In this document: positions 1 through 6,630 of the stretch, in pieces
Layout of the letters: each line of letters begins with the position of its first letter
How positions within the stretch are numbered: position 1 is the first letter of the stretch
From: STD2-102 sp964414205
GTDB taxonomy: Bacteria; Bacillota; Clostridia; Christensenellales; CAG-917
DNA length: 34,229 bases
Assembly (NCBI GenBank): GCA_964414205.1
Contig: CAYPVP010000009.1
Location: 1-34,229, forward strand
Direction of reading: 5' to 3'
Notes under the pieces: generated by a model
Seen by the model: only the letters and a program-made list of their open reading frames with translations
Told to the model about the DNA's origin: nothing
Database searches by the model: none
Made by a program: the position numbers and the translations under genes

Positions 1-186
1 TGGAGTTTTTTCAATTTGGCGTTTAGGATAAGTAAATTTTTTATAAAAAATTTTTACGTATTAAACATATTTGTTTTTGAAAAAAGTTATTCATGAAAAA
101 GTTTTTTTCAAAATGTCGCTGTCATTTGTGCGATTTTGGGTTTATGCTTGCAAATTGATTGAATATGATTGAAAAAACATTGCAAA
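1..186. other. AT-rich intergenic region, possible end of an upstream gene
   Basis: No gene is recognised here. All three + frames close within the first 100 bases, so at most a few residues of an upstream gene could be present. The stretch holds an AT-only near-palindrome around 31-57 and an 11-bp inverted repeat, TTTTGAAAAAA at 75-85 against TTTTTTCAAAA at 103-113 with a 17-nt loop. The second could be a weak terminator for a gene outside the window. Confidence 0.4.
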
Positions 187-192
187 TATGCT
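187..192 (+). promoter_or_regulatory. Putative -10 box of queH
   Basis: TATGCT lies 11 nt before the ATG at 204, in the position expected for a very short leader. No good -35 hexamer is seen 16-18 nt upstream, so this is weak on its own. It is listed because the same close spacing recurs at prfA, uvrC, murB and rlmD. Confidence 0.35.
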
Positions 193-203
193 AAAAGTAA
201 ACT

Positions 204-800
204 ATGAAAACATTGAATTTGTATCAACAATTTGAAGAAGAGATAAAAAACATTTCTAATATGGAGAAAAAACCAAAATTGCTTTTGCATGCTTGTTGCG
301 CACCATGTTCAACAGCGACACTTGAAGTTTTGAAAGCATATTTTGAAATTACAATTTTCTTTTTCAATCCTTCAATAATGCCAAAAGAAGAATATGACAT
401 GAGATTGGACGCAATCAACAAATTGTTGTCTTTTCATAAAGATGTCAACCTCATTGAAGGCGAATGGAAAAATGAAGAATATCTCAAACTTGTGTTTGGA
501 AATGAAATGGCAAAAGAGGGTGGAAAAAGGTGCGAAATTTGTTTTGTTCAACGCTTGAAAGAAACGGCAACCATGGCAAAAAATTTGGGTTTTGACTATT
601 TTTGTTCAACTCTTACAATAAGCCCTCACAAAAATGCTGAATTGGTGAATGAAATTGGAAAGAATCTTCAAAATGAAATTGGTGTCAAATGGTTGATTTC
701 TGATTTTAAAAAGAAAAACGGCTTTTTGCGTTCGATTGAACTTTCAAAACAATATGATTTGTATCGGCAAACTTATTGTGGTTGTAGATTTACTTTTTAA
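204..800 (+). CDS. queH: Epoxyqueuosine reductase QueH
   Basis: This cytosolic enzyme reduces epoxyqueuosine to queuosine in the wobble base of tRNAs with GUN anticodons, the last step of queuosine synthesis; it is the non-homologous alternative to QueG. The 198 residues match the DUF208/QueH family in length and motifs: HACCAPC at 29-35 (vicinal Cys31-Cys32), CEIC at 110-113 and YCGC at 191-194. In the family these cysteines bind an iron-sulfur cluster and a second metal site. The ATG at 204 has no clear Shine-Dalgarno sequence. An internal Met20 is possible but would trim the N-terminal helix. The gene stands alone, since a promoter for the ABC operon follows directly. No other queuosine gene is in the window. 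Confidence 0.92.
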   Translation: MKTLNLYQQFEEEIKNISNMEKKPKLLLHACCAPCSTATLEVLKAYFEITIFFFNPSIMPKEEYDMRLDAINKLLSFHKDVNLIEGEWKNEEYLKLVFGNEMAKEGGKRCEICFVQRLKETATMAKNLGFDYFCSTLTISPHKNAELVNEIGKNLQNEIGVKWLISDFKKKNGFLRSIELSKQYDLYRQTYCGCRFTF

Positions 801-815
801 TGAAAAATATATTCA

Positions 816-843
816 TTGAAAATTTGCTGAAATATGCTATAAT
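816..843 (+). promoter_or_regulatory. Promoter of the ABC exporter operon
   Basis: TTGAAA at 816-821, a 16-nt spacer and TATAAT at 838-843, with a TG one base ahead of the -10 (extended -10). It lies between queH and the ATPase gene, about 20 nt before its ATG at 863. This is a strong sigma-A-type match. Confidence 0.75.
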
Positions 844-862
844 TTTATACAATGGGTGAACA

Positions 863-1540
863 ATGAAAAACTATATTATAAAAGCAGAAAATTTGAAAAA
901 AAGTTTCTTTCGTGGAAAAAATCTTGAAGAAATTGTTCGAGGTATAGATTTTTTTGTTGAGGAAGGCGAATTTGTTGCAATTGTTGGCGAATCAGGAAGT
1001 GGAAAAAGCACCTTGCTCTATCTTTTGTCAGGTGTTGAAAAACCAACCGAAGGCGAAGTTGAAGTTCTTGGTCGAAACTTGTTTGAAATTTCTGACAAAG
1101 AAATGGCAAGATTGCGCAGAGAAGAATTTTCGTTTGTCTATCAATTTGACAATTTGGTTTCAAATTTGAATGTTTATGAAAACATAATTTTGCCACTGTC
1201 ACTATCAAAAAAAGATTTGAAAAATGAGGAAAGCAAAATTGAAGAATTGTTTTCCTATTTGGGCATAGAAAATTGCAAAAACAGTTTTCCAAATGAACTT
1301 TCAGGTGGAGAGCAACAACGTGCTTCACTTGCAAGAGCGCTTGCAATCAATCCTAAACTGATTTTTCTTGATGAACCAACAGGAAGTTTGGATGCTGAAA
1401 TTGGTTTGCAAGTCATGAACCTTTTGAAAGACATCAATGAACGATTTGGTGTCACTTTGGTGATGGTCACTCACTCGGAAGCACATTCAAAATTTGCGAC
1501 TCGAATTGTGAAAATTGTTGATGGAAAAGTTGCAGAATGA
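863..1540 (+). CDS. ABC transporter ATP-binding protein (MacB/LolD-like)
   Basis: Cytoplasmic ATPase of an FtsX-type ABC exporter, powering the permease encoded directly downstream. All nucleotide-binding motifs are intact: Walker A GESGSGKS at 42-49, signature LSGGEQQR starting at 146, Walker B LIFLDEP from 166 with catalytic Glu171, and a switch histidine in VMVTHS near the C-terminus. The 225-residue length is typical of the MacB/LolD/FtsE group. The start follows a GGGTGA ribosome-binding-like stretch and a strong promoter. Its last codons overlap the permease start (ATGA), so the two are translationally coupled. The cargo cannot be read from the sequence. Relatives export peptides, lipoproteins or act mechanically on the cell envelope. 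Confidence 0.93.
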   Translation: MKNYIIKAENLKKSFFRGKNLEEIVRGIDFFVEEGEFVAIVGESGSGKSTLLYLLSGVEKPTEGEVEVLGRNLFEISDKEMARLRREEFSFVYQFDNLVSNLNVYENIILPLSLSKKDLKNEESKIEELFSYLGIENCKNSFPNELSGGEQQRASLARALAINPKLIFLDEPTGSLDAEIGLQVMNLLKDINERFGVTLVMVTHSEAHSKFATRIVKIVDGKVAE

Positions 1541-4029
1541 TTTTTAAACTGGCAATAAGAAACTTAAAGAAAAAACCTTGGAAAACTTTGGCAACAATTT
1601 TTGTCATTGCGTTTTCAGTTGCAATTTTGTTCAGCGTTTTCAGTTATGGCGATTCGGTTGGCGATTTTGTCAAAACAACCGAAAATGCAAATTCGTTGGG
1701 CAGTGACATAACCATTAGTTATCGCTCTGACAGTCCAAGCAAAATTGCAAACACCGAGGGCTTGAACATTTTGAATGACAAGATTGAAAAAAAAGTCGGA
1801 GTCTTGTCAGTTTATGGTTTGTTTTCAAAATCTTTGAATGGAACAAAATCAGATTCCTATGTCTATTTTAGAGGGTTTGACCCAAACTATTTTGACGGCA
1901 ATGAAAAATTGGAAATGCTTGTCGGAAACACATCATCAATTTTGAAAAATAGAGAAAATGTCATCATTTCTGAAAAAATGTCAAAAGAGTGGGGACTTTC
2001 GTTTGGTGATGCATTCTATCTTTCTACGTTGAACAAGTCTGTCAAATTTTATGTTTCAGGAATTGCAAAAAATTCGGGCATTTTGGCAAAAGATTCTCCG
2101 TTTACAGTTGTTGGGCGTGACAATGCTTTGTCAGAGGCATATGGAAGCACTTTTGGAAACTTTTATTCTGACATATATATTTTTGCAAAACAAGGACAAA
2201 ATCTCGATGTGCTCGTTGATGACATCAAAAACATTGAAGACTACAAAAAAATGAATGTTGCAAAGTCGTTTGATGAAATTGCTATTGAGTCAAAAATCAA
2301 TGGTTTGAATGCACCAATCGTCATTGTTGGTTCTGCTGTTGTGGCACTGTGCATATTTGCGATTGCATTTATGTTTGCATCAAACGAAAAAGAAAAAAGA
2401 GAATTTGTTTCAAAAATGAAAGCAGTCGGTGCGACAAAAAATCAACTACTAGCAGAGTTTTTTGTTGAAAGCATAGTTGTTGGCATTTTTGGTTGTCTTT
2501 TGGGACTTGGTCTTGCAATCGGACTGCTTGCTCTTTTGCTTCAAGTGGTTTTAGGTTCGGTTTTGACATTTCACATCATTTGGTGGAAATTGTGCGTCAG
2601 TATTTTGATTGGTTTGATTGTGACAGTTTTGGCAGGGTTTATTCCACTTGGACTTTCGCAAAAAAGAAACATGCGTGAGAACATGCGTGAGATTTCTGCA
2701 AGACCCAAAATTTGGCAAGTTGCATTGTTTGTCATTTCCATTCTTTTGACCATAATCTTTTTGGTGTTGCAATTTGTTTTGTCATCAAAAATTTATGCAG
2801 TTTTTGCTTTGCTATCTTTTGTTGCGCTGTTTGTTTCAATCATTGTTGCAATTCCTTACATTTTGCGTTTTGTTGCACTATGTTCAAAAAAATCAAAAAA
2901 TGTTGAATTCAAAGTTGCCACCTACAATTTGACAAGAATTCAAACATCGAAAAAGAGTTCACAAATTTTGGTTATGGCAATGGCAGTTTCAATGATTTTG
3001 TTTTGTGCCTACAATTTGACAACTTCAATCTTTACTTCATATATGGTCGATTTCAAAGATATGATTTTTGTTTCCAATGTTCCATCAAAAGATGAAGTGG
3101 TTGATGAAATTGCGGGAGTAGATGGCATCAACTCTGCAATGCCAATCATTTGGAAACAAGGCGAAATTCAATTTTCTGATGTGAAAAAAAGTGTAAGCAT
3201 CATTGGTGGTGACAAAAATGATAAATATGATGTGCTTTCACTGGTTGATTTTGAATTTGTCACAAACAAAAATGTTGTTGAAACCCTTTTGCGACAAGGC
3301 AAGTCAGCAGACAAAAATTATGTTTTTGTTGACTATTCCTACTCGTTGCTTTTTGGTGTTGAAGAAGGCGATGTTGTCAATTTGAAAATCGATGGTCAAA
3401 TTCAACCATTTTTTGTTGGTGGAATTTTGAAACATAAATTGTTTACTGGAAACTATGTCATTGTTGCAAGAGAAGTTTTGGCTGATGCTTTTCAAATGCC
3501 TGCTTTTGACACGGTTTTGGCAAGAGCCACAAATGTCAAAAACACAACTCTCAAATTGCAATCACAGTTTGTTGAAAAAAACTATTTTGCCATCACTGCT
3601 TTGGATATGTATGGTTGGGACATTCAATCATTAAAGGATGTTTTTGCTTTGATTGGGGTTCTTGGTGGCATTGTTTTGATTATGTCAGTTGTCAGCATTG
3701 TTTCAAACAATGTTGTTGCCCGTGGTGGTAGAAGCAGAGAAAGGGAACAACTGCAAATTGCAGGCATGTCGAAAAATTCGATGCTGAAAATGGAGTTTTT
3801 TGAGCATTTGTTGATTTCGGTTGTTGCATTTGTTTTGTCGTTTGGCTTGTCTTGGCTTTTTACAATGAGTTTGGTCAATTCTTTGTTGCTGTTTGACATT
3901 TTCATCGATTATGTTTTTGCAACTGCCACAGCATTTGGAACATCATTCTCACTTGCAGTTTTCTATGCTTTGATGCCATTTTACATGAACTATAAAAAAA
4001 GTTATAATTTGAATGACAAAGGAATGTAG
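1537..4029 (+). CDS. FtsX-like ABC transporter permease
   Basis: Integral membrane permease of 830 residues that pairs with the preceding ATPase. It has the duplicated architecture of large FtsX/MacB-type permeases: an N-terminal membrane helix (about 17-37), an extracytoplasmic domain, a first three-helix FtsX block (about 255-375), two further hydrophobic helices (about 393-445), another helix near 487-510, a second extracytoplasmic domain, and a C-terminal FtsX block (about 705-820). The ATGA overlap with the ATPase gene fixes the start. Such two-gene systems in Gram-positive bacteria export antimicrobial peptides or take part in envelope stress; no sensor kinase or response regulator is adjacent here. 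The next gene is a lipoprotein, which could be an accessory component, but it lies about 350 nt away behind a repeat region. Confidence 0.9.
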   Translation: MIFKLAIRNLKKKPWKTLATIFVIAFSVAILFSVFSYGDSVGDFVKTTENANSLGSDITISYRSDSPSKIANTEGLNILNDKIEKKVGVLSVYGLFSKSLNGTKSDSYVYFRGFDPNYFDGNEKLEMLVGNTSSILKNRENVIISEKMSKEWGLSFGDAFYLSTLNKSVKFYVSGIAKNSGILAKDSPFTVVGRDNALSEAYGSTFGNFYSDIYIFAKQGQNLDVLVDDIKNIEDYKKMNVAKSFDEIAIESKINGLNAPIVIVGSAVVALCIFAIAFMFASNEKEKREFVSKMKAVGATKNQLLAEFFVESIVVGIFGCLLGLGLAIGLLALLLQVVLGSVLTFHIIWWKLCVSILIGLIVTVLAGFIPLGLSQKRNMRENMREISARPKIWQVALFVISILLTIIFLVLQFVLSSKIYAVFALLSFVALFVSIIVAIPYILRFVALCSKKSKNVEFKVATYNLTRIQTSKKSSQILVMAMAVSMILFCAYNLTTSIFTSYMVDFKDMIFVSNVPSKDEVVDEIAGVDGINSAMPIIWKQGEIQFSDVKKSVSIIGGDKNDKYDVLSLVDFEFVTNKNVVETLLRQGKSADKNYVFVDYSYSLLFGVEEGDVVNLKIDGQIQPFFVGGILKHKLFTGNYVIVAREVLADAFQMPAFDTVLARATNVKNTTLKLQSQFVEKNYFAITALDMYGWDIQSLKDVFALIGVLGGIVLIMSVVSIVSNNVVARGGRSREREQLQIAGMSKNSMLKMEFFEHLLISVVAFVLSFGLSWLFTMSLVNSLLLFDIFIDYVFATATAFGTSFSLAVFYALMPFYMNYKKSYNLNDKGM

Positions 4030-4050
4030 TTTGAAAATCTTGCAATGTTC

Positions 4051-4325
4051 AAAGTAGAAAAGCCACAAAAAAAGCAAGTGCAGGTGTAAGATAACATCAA
4101 AATTAAGATGTAGGAAAGCACAAGAATAAGAGTAAAAAGCACAAAAAAAGTCTAAAAAACATCAAAAGAAAATGTAGAAAAACCTAAAAAGCAAGTATAG
4201 GAAAGCACAAAAAACAAGAGTAGAAATAACTAAAAAAATAAAAGTAGGAAAAACTAAACAAAAGAGTTCAAACTTCAAATACAAGAGTAAAAACTTTAAT
4301 ACAAGTGTTGGAAAACCTCAAAAAA
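4051..4325. repeat. Degenerate ~22-bp A-rich tandem repeat
   Basis: The whole gap between the permease and the lipoprotein is made of about 12 imperfect copies of a unit resembling AGTAGGAAAAACYAAAAAA followed by CAAG. The GTA (or equivalent) anchor falls near 4054, 4086, 4110, 4132, 4152, 4174, 4195, 4220, 4244, 4265, 4287 and 4307, so the usual spacing is 20-25 bp. The copies differ by substitutions and small indels. No open reading frame, terminator or clear promoter is seen in the array. The period is near two helical turns and each unit carries A-tracts, so the DNA may be curved; that is inference. Confidence 0.7.
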
Positions 4326-4376
4326 TGATTGCAACATTGCAAAATGTTGTTGTGGAAAGAAATGAAAAACGGAATT

Positions 4377-6179
4377 ATGAAGAAAACAATTTCAAGAATT
4401 ATGGTTTTGATTGTGATGCTATTTGGCATGACATCTTTGCTTTTTGCGTGCAACAATGATAAAAAACCACAAATTGATGTGTATAGAAAAAATGTGATTG
4501 TCAATGTCGTTTCATCAATTATGAACAAAGAAAATTCACAATGGACAATGTCGATGAGCGATGACGAAATAAAATTGTTGAAGAATCCAGAATTGTTTTT
4601 GGTTGCACAAAACATGAACGGCTTTTTTGTTGAATTGCTGTATGACTCTGAAATCAAAACTGACAAATTGGCAATGACTGCATCAGCATTGCAAGACAAA
4701 ACTTTGAATTTGTTTGAATTTGTGAATGGAGAGATTCTCGCAACAACGCTTGCTCGTGACTTCAAAAAACTTGCCAAACTTTCAAATTTCAATGAAGACG
4801 ATTTGTCAGCCCTTGTTGTAAGTTTTGTTGAAAAAACTTTTGCTGACTTGCCAAGCAACTTGCAAAAAGGTGTTCAAAAATTGCAAAATATGAAAAATTC
4901 GTTGAAAGTTTCAGATTATGCAAATGATTTGGCTTTTTCAAATGCAAAACTTGCATTTGAAAATCAAATTTGGCAACTTCAATCAATTTCTTCAAGAATT
5001 GAAGCCCAAGCAAAAAGTGGAATGGAAAGTTTTTCAAAAGTAGCAAACAGCGAAATCAAAGCAGGCTCAATCTTTAAAATGATTGCAAATGTGCAAGAAA
5101 CCTTTTCAACAATTTCAGAAAATGACTATGCAAATCTTGATGAAAATGGCAAAACCGAATTTATCAAAAACTTTGTCGTTGTGCTGAATGGTGTGAAAAT
5201 GTCATACCGTGATTTTGCTTCAATGCTGACATCGTCTGACATTGACAATTTGAACAATGCGTTTACAAGTTTTTTGAATCTTGCAAATTGTTATTTTGTA
5301 AAACCAAAACTTTTTGAAATGATTTCAAATGAAATGAAATATGCAATTGGCTTTACGGTTTTCAACAAATATGGAAGTCAATTTGTTGAAAAGGCATTGT
5401 CAGGCGTTGATGAAAATTTTGTGAAAATGATATTTGAAGTTGAATCAACAACGGCCTCGGGTGAGAAAAACTATGACGCATCAAACAAAGCCGTTGTAGT
5501 TTCAAAAATTTTAAATTCAATGGTGCTAGAAACCGATTGCCAAAATTTGAAAAACATTGTTGACAAAGTCAAAACTGATTTGCCAAAGCAATCTGCAACT
5601 GTTCGATACTATACAAACTGGCTTGCTCAAATTTTAAACTATGGCATTTGGGAAGCAAATGCAGAAAATGGTTCATATGATGACGCTCAAAATGCAATCA
5701 TTTCGGCTGAAATGATTTTTGATATGAATCTTTCTGATTTCTATAACAACGGACTTTATTATGTTGCAAGGAAAAACAACATGTCTTTTGAAACCGCTGT
5801 CAATGTGCAAGACAACTTGAAAAATCAATTGGAAAGCATGAAAAGTGCATATTTTGCAGTTTGTGGAGAAAACGCTCCATCAACAACGCATGCAGAATTT
5901 TCTGAGCAATGGTTTGAGTTCTATTTTGATTTGTTTGAAAGTACAAAATCAAAAGCCAGCAACAAATCATCAGAAATCGTTTTGGGCTTTTTTGAAAAGG
6001 GAATTCAAAACTTTTATGACACAGTTGATGGCAAAAGCAATTTTCAAATGATGAAAGAACTTTCAAATTTCAAATCATTGGTTTTTCAAAATGATGGCAA
6101 CTTGGTTTTGCTGAAAAAATATGATGAACTATTGAAATTTTCAGGTTTGTTTGACAGACTGAAAATGATTATGGAATGA
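4377..6179 (+). CDS. Putative lipoprotein, function unknown
   Basis: I do not recognise a family. The protein begins with a lipoprotein signal peptide: MKK, a hydrophobic core, and the lipobox LLFAC with the lipidated Cys at residue 25, so it should be anchored on the outer face of the cytoplasmic membrane. The remaining roughly 575 residues are hydrophilic, rich in Asn, Lys, Phe and Ser, and look mostly helical with no second membrane segment and no motif I can name. The start at 4377 was chosen because it gives the canonical signal; ATG 4362 would add five residues, and an upstream TTG at 4329 is unlikely. No start has a strong Shine-Dalgarno sequence. A strong terminator follows at 6196-6241, ending this unit. 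A link to the upstream ABC exporter is possible but unproven. Confidence 0.75.
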   Translation: MKKTISRIMVLIVMLFGMTSLLFACNNDKKPQIDVYRKNVIVNVVSSIMNKENSQWTMSMSDDEIKLLKNPELFLVAQNMNGFFVELLYDSEIKTDKLAMTASALQDKTLNLFEFVNGEILATTLARDFKKLAKLSNFNEDDLSALVVSFVEKTFADLPSNLQKGVQKLQNMKNSLKVSDYANDLAFSNAKLAFENQIWQLQSISSRIEAQAKSGMESFSKVANSEIKAGSIFKMIANVQETFSTISENDYANLDENGKTEFIKNFVVVLNGVKMSYRDFASMLTSSDIDNLNNAFTSFLNLANCYFVKPKLFEMISNEMKYAIGFTVFNKYGSQFVEKALSGVDENFVKMIFEVESTTASGEKNYDASNKAVVVSKILNSMVLETDCQNLKNIVDKVKTDLPKQSATVRYYTNWLAQILNYGIWEANAENGSYDDAQNAIISAEMIFDMNLSDFYNNGLYYVARKNNMSFETAVNVQDNLKNQLESMKSAYFAVCGENAPSTTHAEFSEQWFEFYFDLFESTKSKASNKSSEIVLGFFEKGIQNFYDTVDGKSNFQMMKELSNFKSLVFQNDGNLVLLKKYDELLKFSGLFDRLKMIME

Positions 6180-6195
6180 CAATTTTAGGCAGTCA

Positions 6196-6241
6196 AAATT
6201 TGCATAAATTCACAAAATAAAATGTGAAGCAAATTTTTTTT
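6196..6241 (+). terminator. Intrinsic terminator after the lipoprotein gene
   Basis: The outer stem AAATTTGC (6196-6203) pairs with GCAAATTT (6229-6236), the inner stem TTCACA (6209-6214) with TGTGAA (6223-6228), and a run of T follows through 6241. It sits 17 nt after the lipoprotein stop codon. Confidence 0.85.
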
Positions 6242-6258
6242 GTGCATATAAAATTTAG

Positions 6259-6286
6259 TTGACTTTGAGAATGATTATGTTATAAT
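6259..6286 (+). promoter_or_regulatory. Promoter of rpmE
   Basis: TTGACT at 6259-6264, a 16-nt spacer and a perfect TATAAT at 6281-6286 preceded by TGT (extended -10). The predicted transcript starts near 6293, leaving a leader of about 70 nt before rpmE. This is the best promoter match in the window. Confidence 0.85.
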
Positions 6287-6332
6287 GAATAGACTTATGA
6301 ATGCTCAAATTGGGGCTTGATTGAAAAATATT

Positions 6333-6348
6333 GAAGACATACGTCTTT
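6333..6348 (+). promoter_or_regulatory. Hairpin in the rpmE leader next to the ribosome-binding site
   Basis: AAGAC (6334-6338) and GTCTT (6343-6347) form a short stem with an ATAC loop, ending two bases before the GGAGG of rpmE. Its position would allow it to compete with ribosome loading. L31 genes in several bacterial groups carry autoregulatory leaders; whether this is one was not tested. Confidence 0.4.
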
Positions 6349-6361
6349 GGAGGACAAAACA

Positions 6362-6568
6362 ATGAAGGAAAATACACATCCAAACTATCATGATGTCACA
6401 GTGACTTGTGCTTGTGGAAACACTTTTGTTTCTGGAACTACAATTGATACTGACAACATCAGAGTTGAAATCTGCTCAAAGTGCCACCCATTTTTCACAG
6501 GAAAACAAAAATTGGTTGACACAGGTGGCCGTGTTGACAAATTCAAGAAAAGATACAATCTTGACTAG
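6362..6568 (+). CDS. rpmE: 50S ribosomal protein L31
   Basis: Component of the large ribosomal subunit located at the inter-subunit bridge. The 68-residue protein starts MKENTHPNYHDV and keeps the zinc ribbon of the C+ form: CACG near residue 16 and CSKCHPF near 37, followed by the conserved GKQKLVDTGGRVDKF. The ATG at 6362 was chosen because GGAGG lies 8 nt upstream; an in-frame start 15 nt earlier would overlap that ribosome-binding site. It is transcribed from its own promoter at 6259-6286, and a terminator follows 20 nt after the stop. Retention of the zinc cysteines means this is the zinc-replete paralogue. No C- (zinc-free) copy is in the window. Confidence 0.96.
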   Translation: MKENTHPNYHDVTVTCACGNTFVSGTTIDTDNIRVEICSKCHPFFTGKQKLVDTGGRVDKFKKRYNLD

Positions 6569-6588
6569 TCGGCGATTCAGCCAAAAAG

Positions 6589-6615
6589 AATGCAGCATAA
6601 AGCCTGCATTTTTTT
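6589..6615 (+). terminator. Terminator between rpmE and the DUF1385-PrmC gene
   Basis: AATGCAG (6589-6595) pairs with CTGCATT (6604-6610) around an 8-nt loop, followed by TTTTT. The ribosome-binding site AGGAG of the next gene begins at 6621, leaving no room for a promoter after the hairpin, so partial read-through must feed the downstream gene unless a promoter lies inside rpmE. Confidence 0.75.
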
Positions 6616-6630
6616 GACAAAGGAGTAGCA

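Noticed and set aside
876..1346. 156-residue reverse-strand frame inside the ABC ATPase gene
   Set aside because: It is the antisense shadow of a gene with all ATPase motifs intact.
4051..4325. CRISPR array
   Set aside because: The repeats are short, degenerate and directly adjoining, with no unique spacers and no cas genes nearby.
4268..4858. 196-residue reverse-strand frame over the lipoprotein start
   Set aside because: It is antisense to the lipoprotein, has biased shadow-frame composition, and lacks a ribosome-binding site or recognisable domain.
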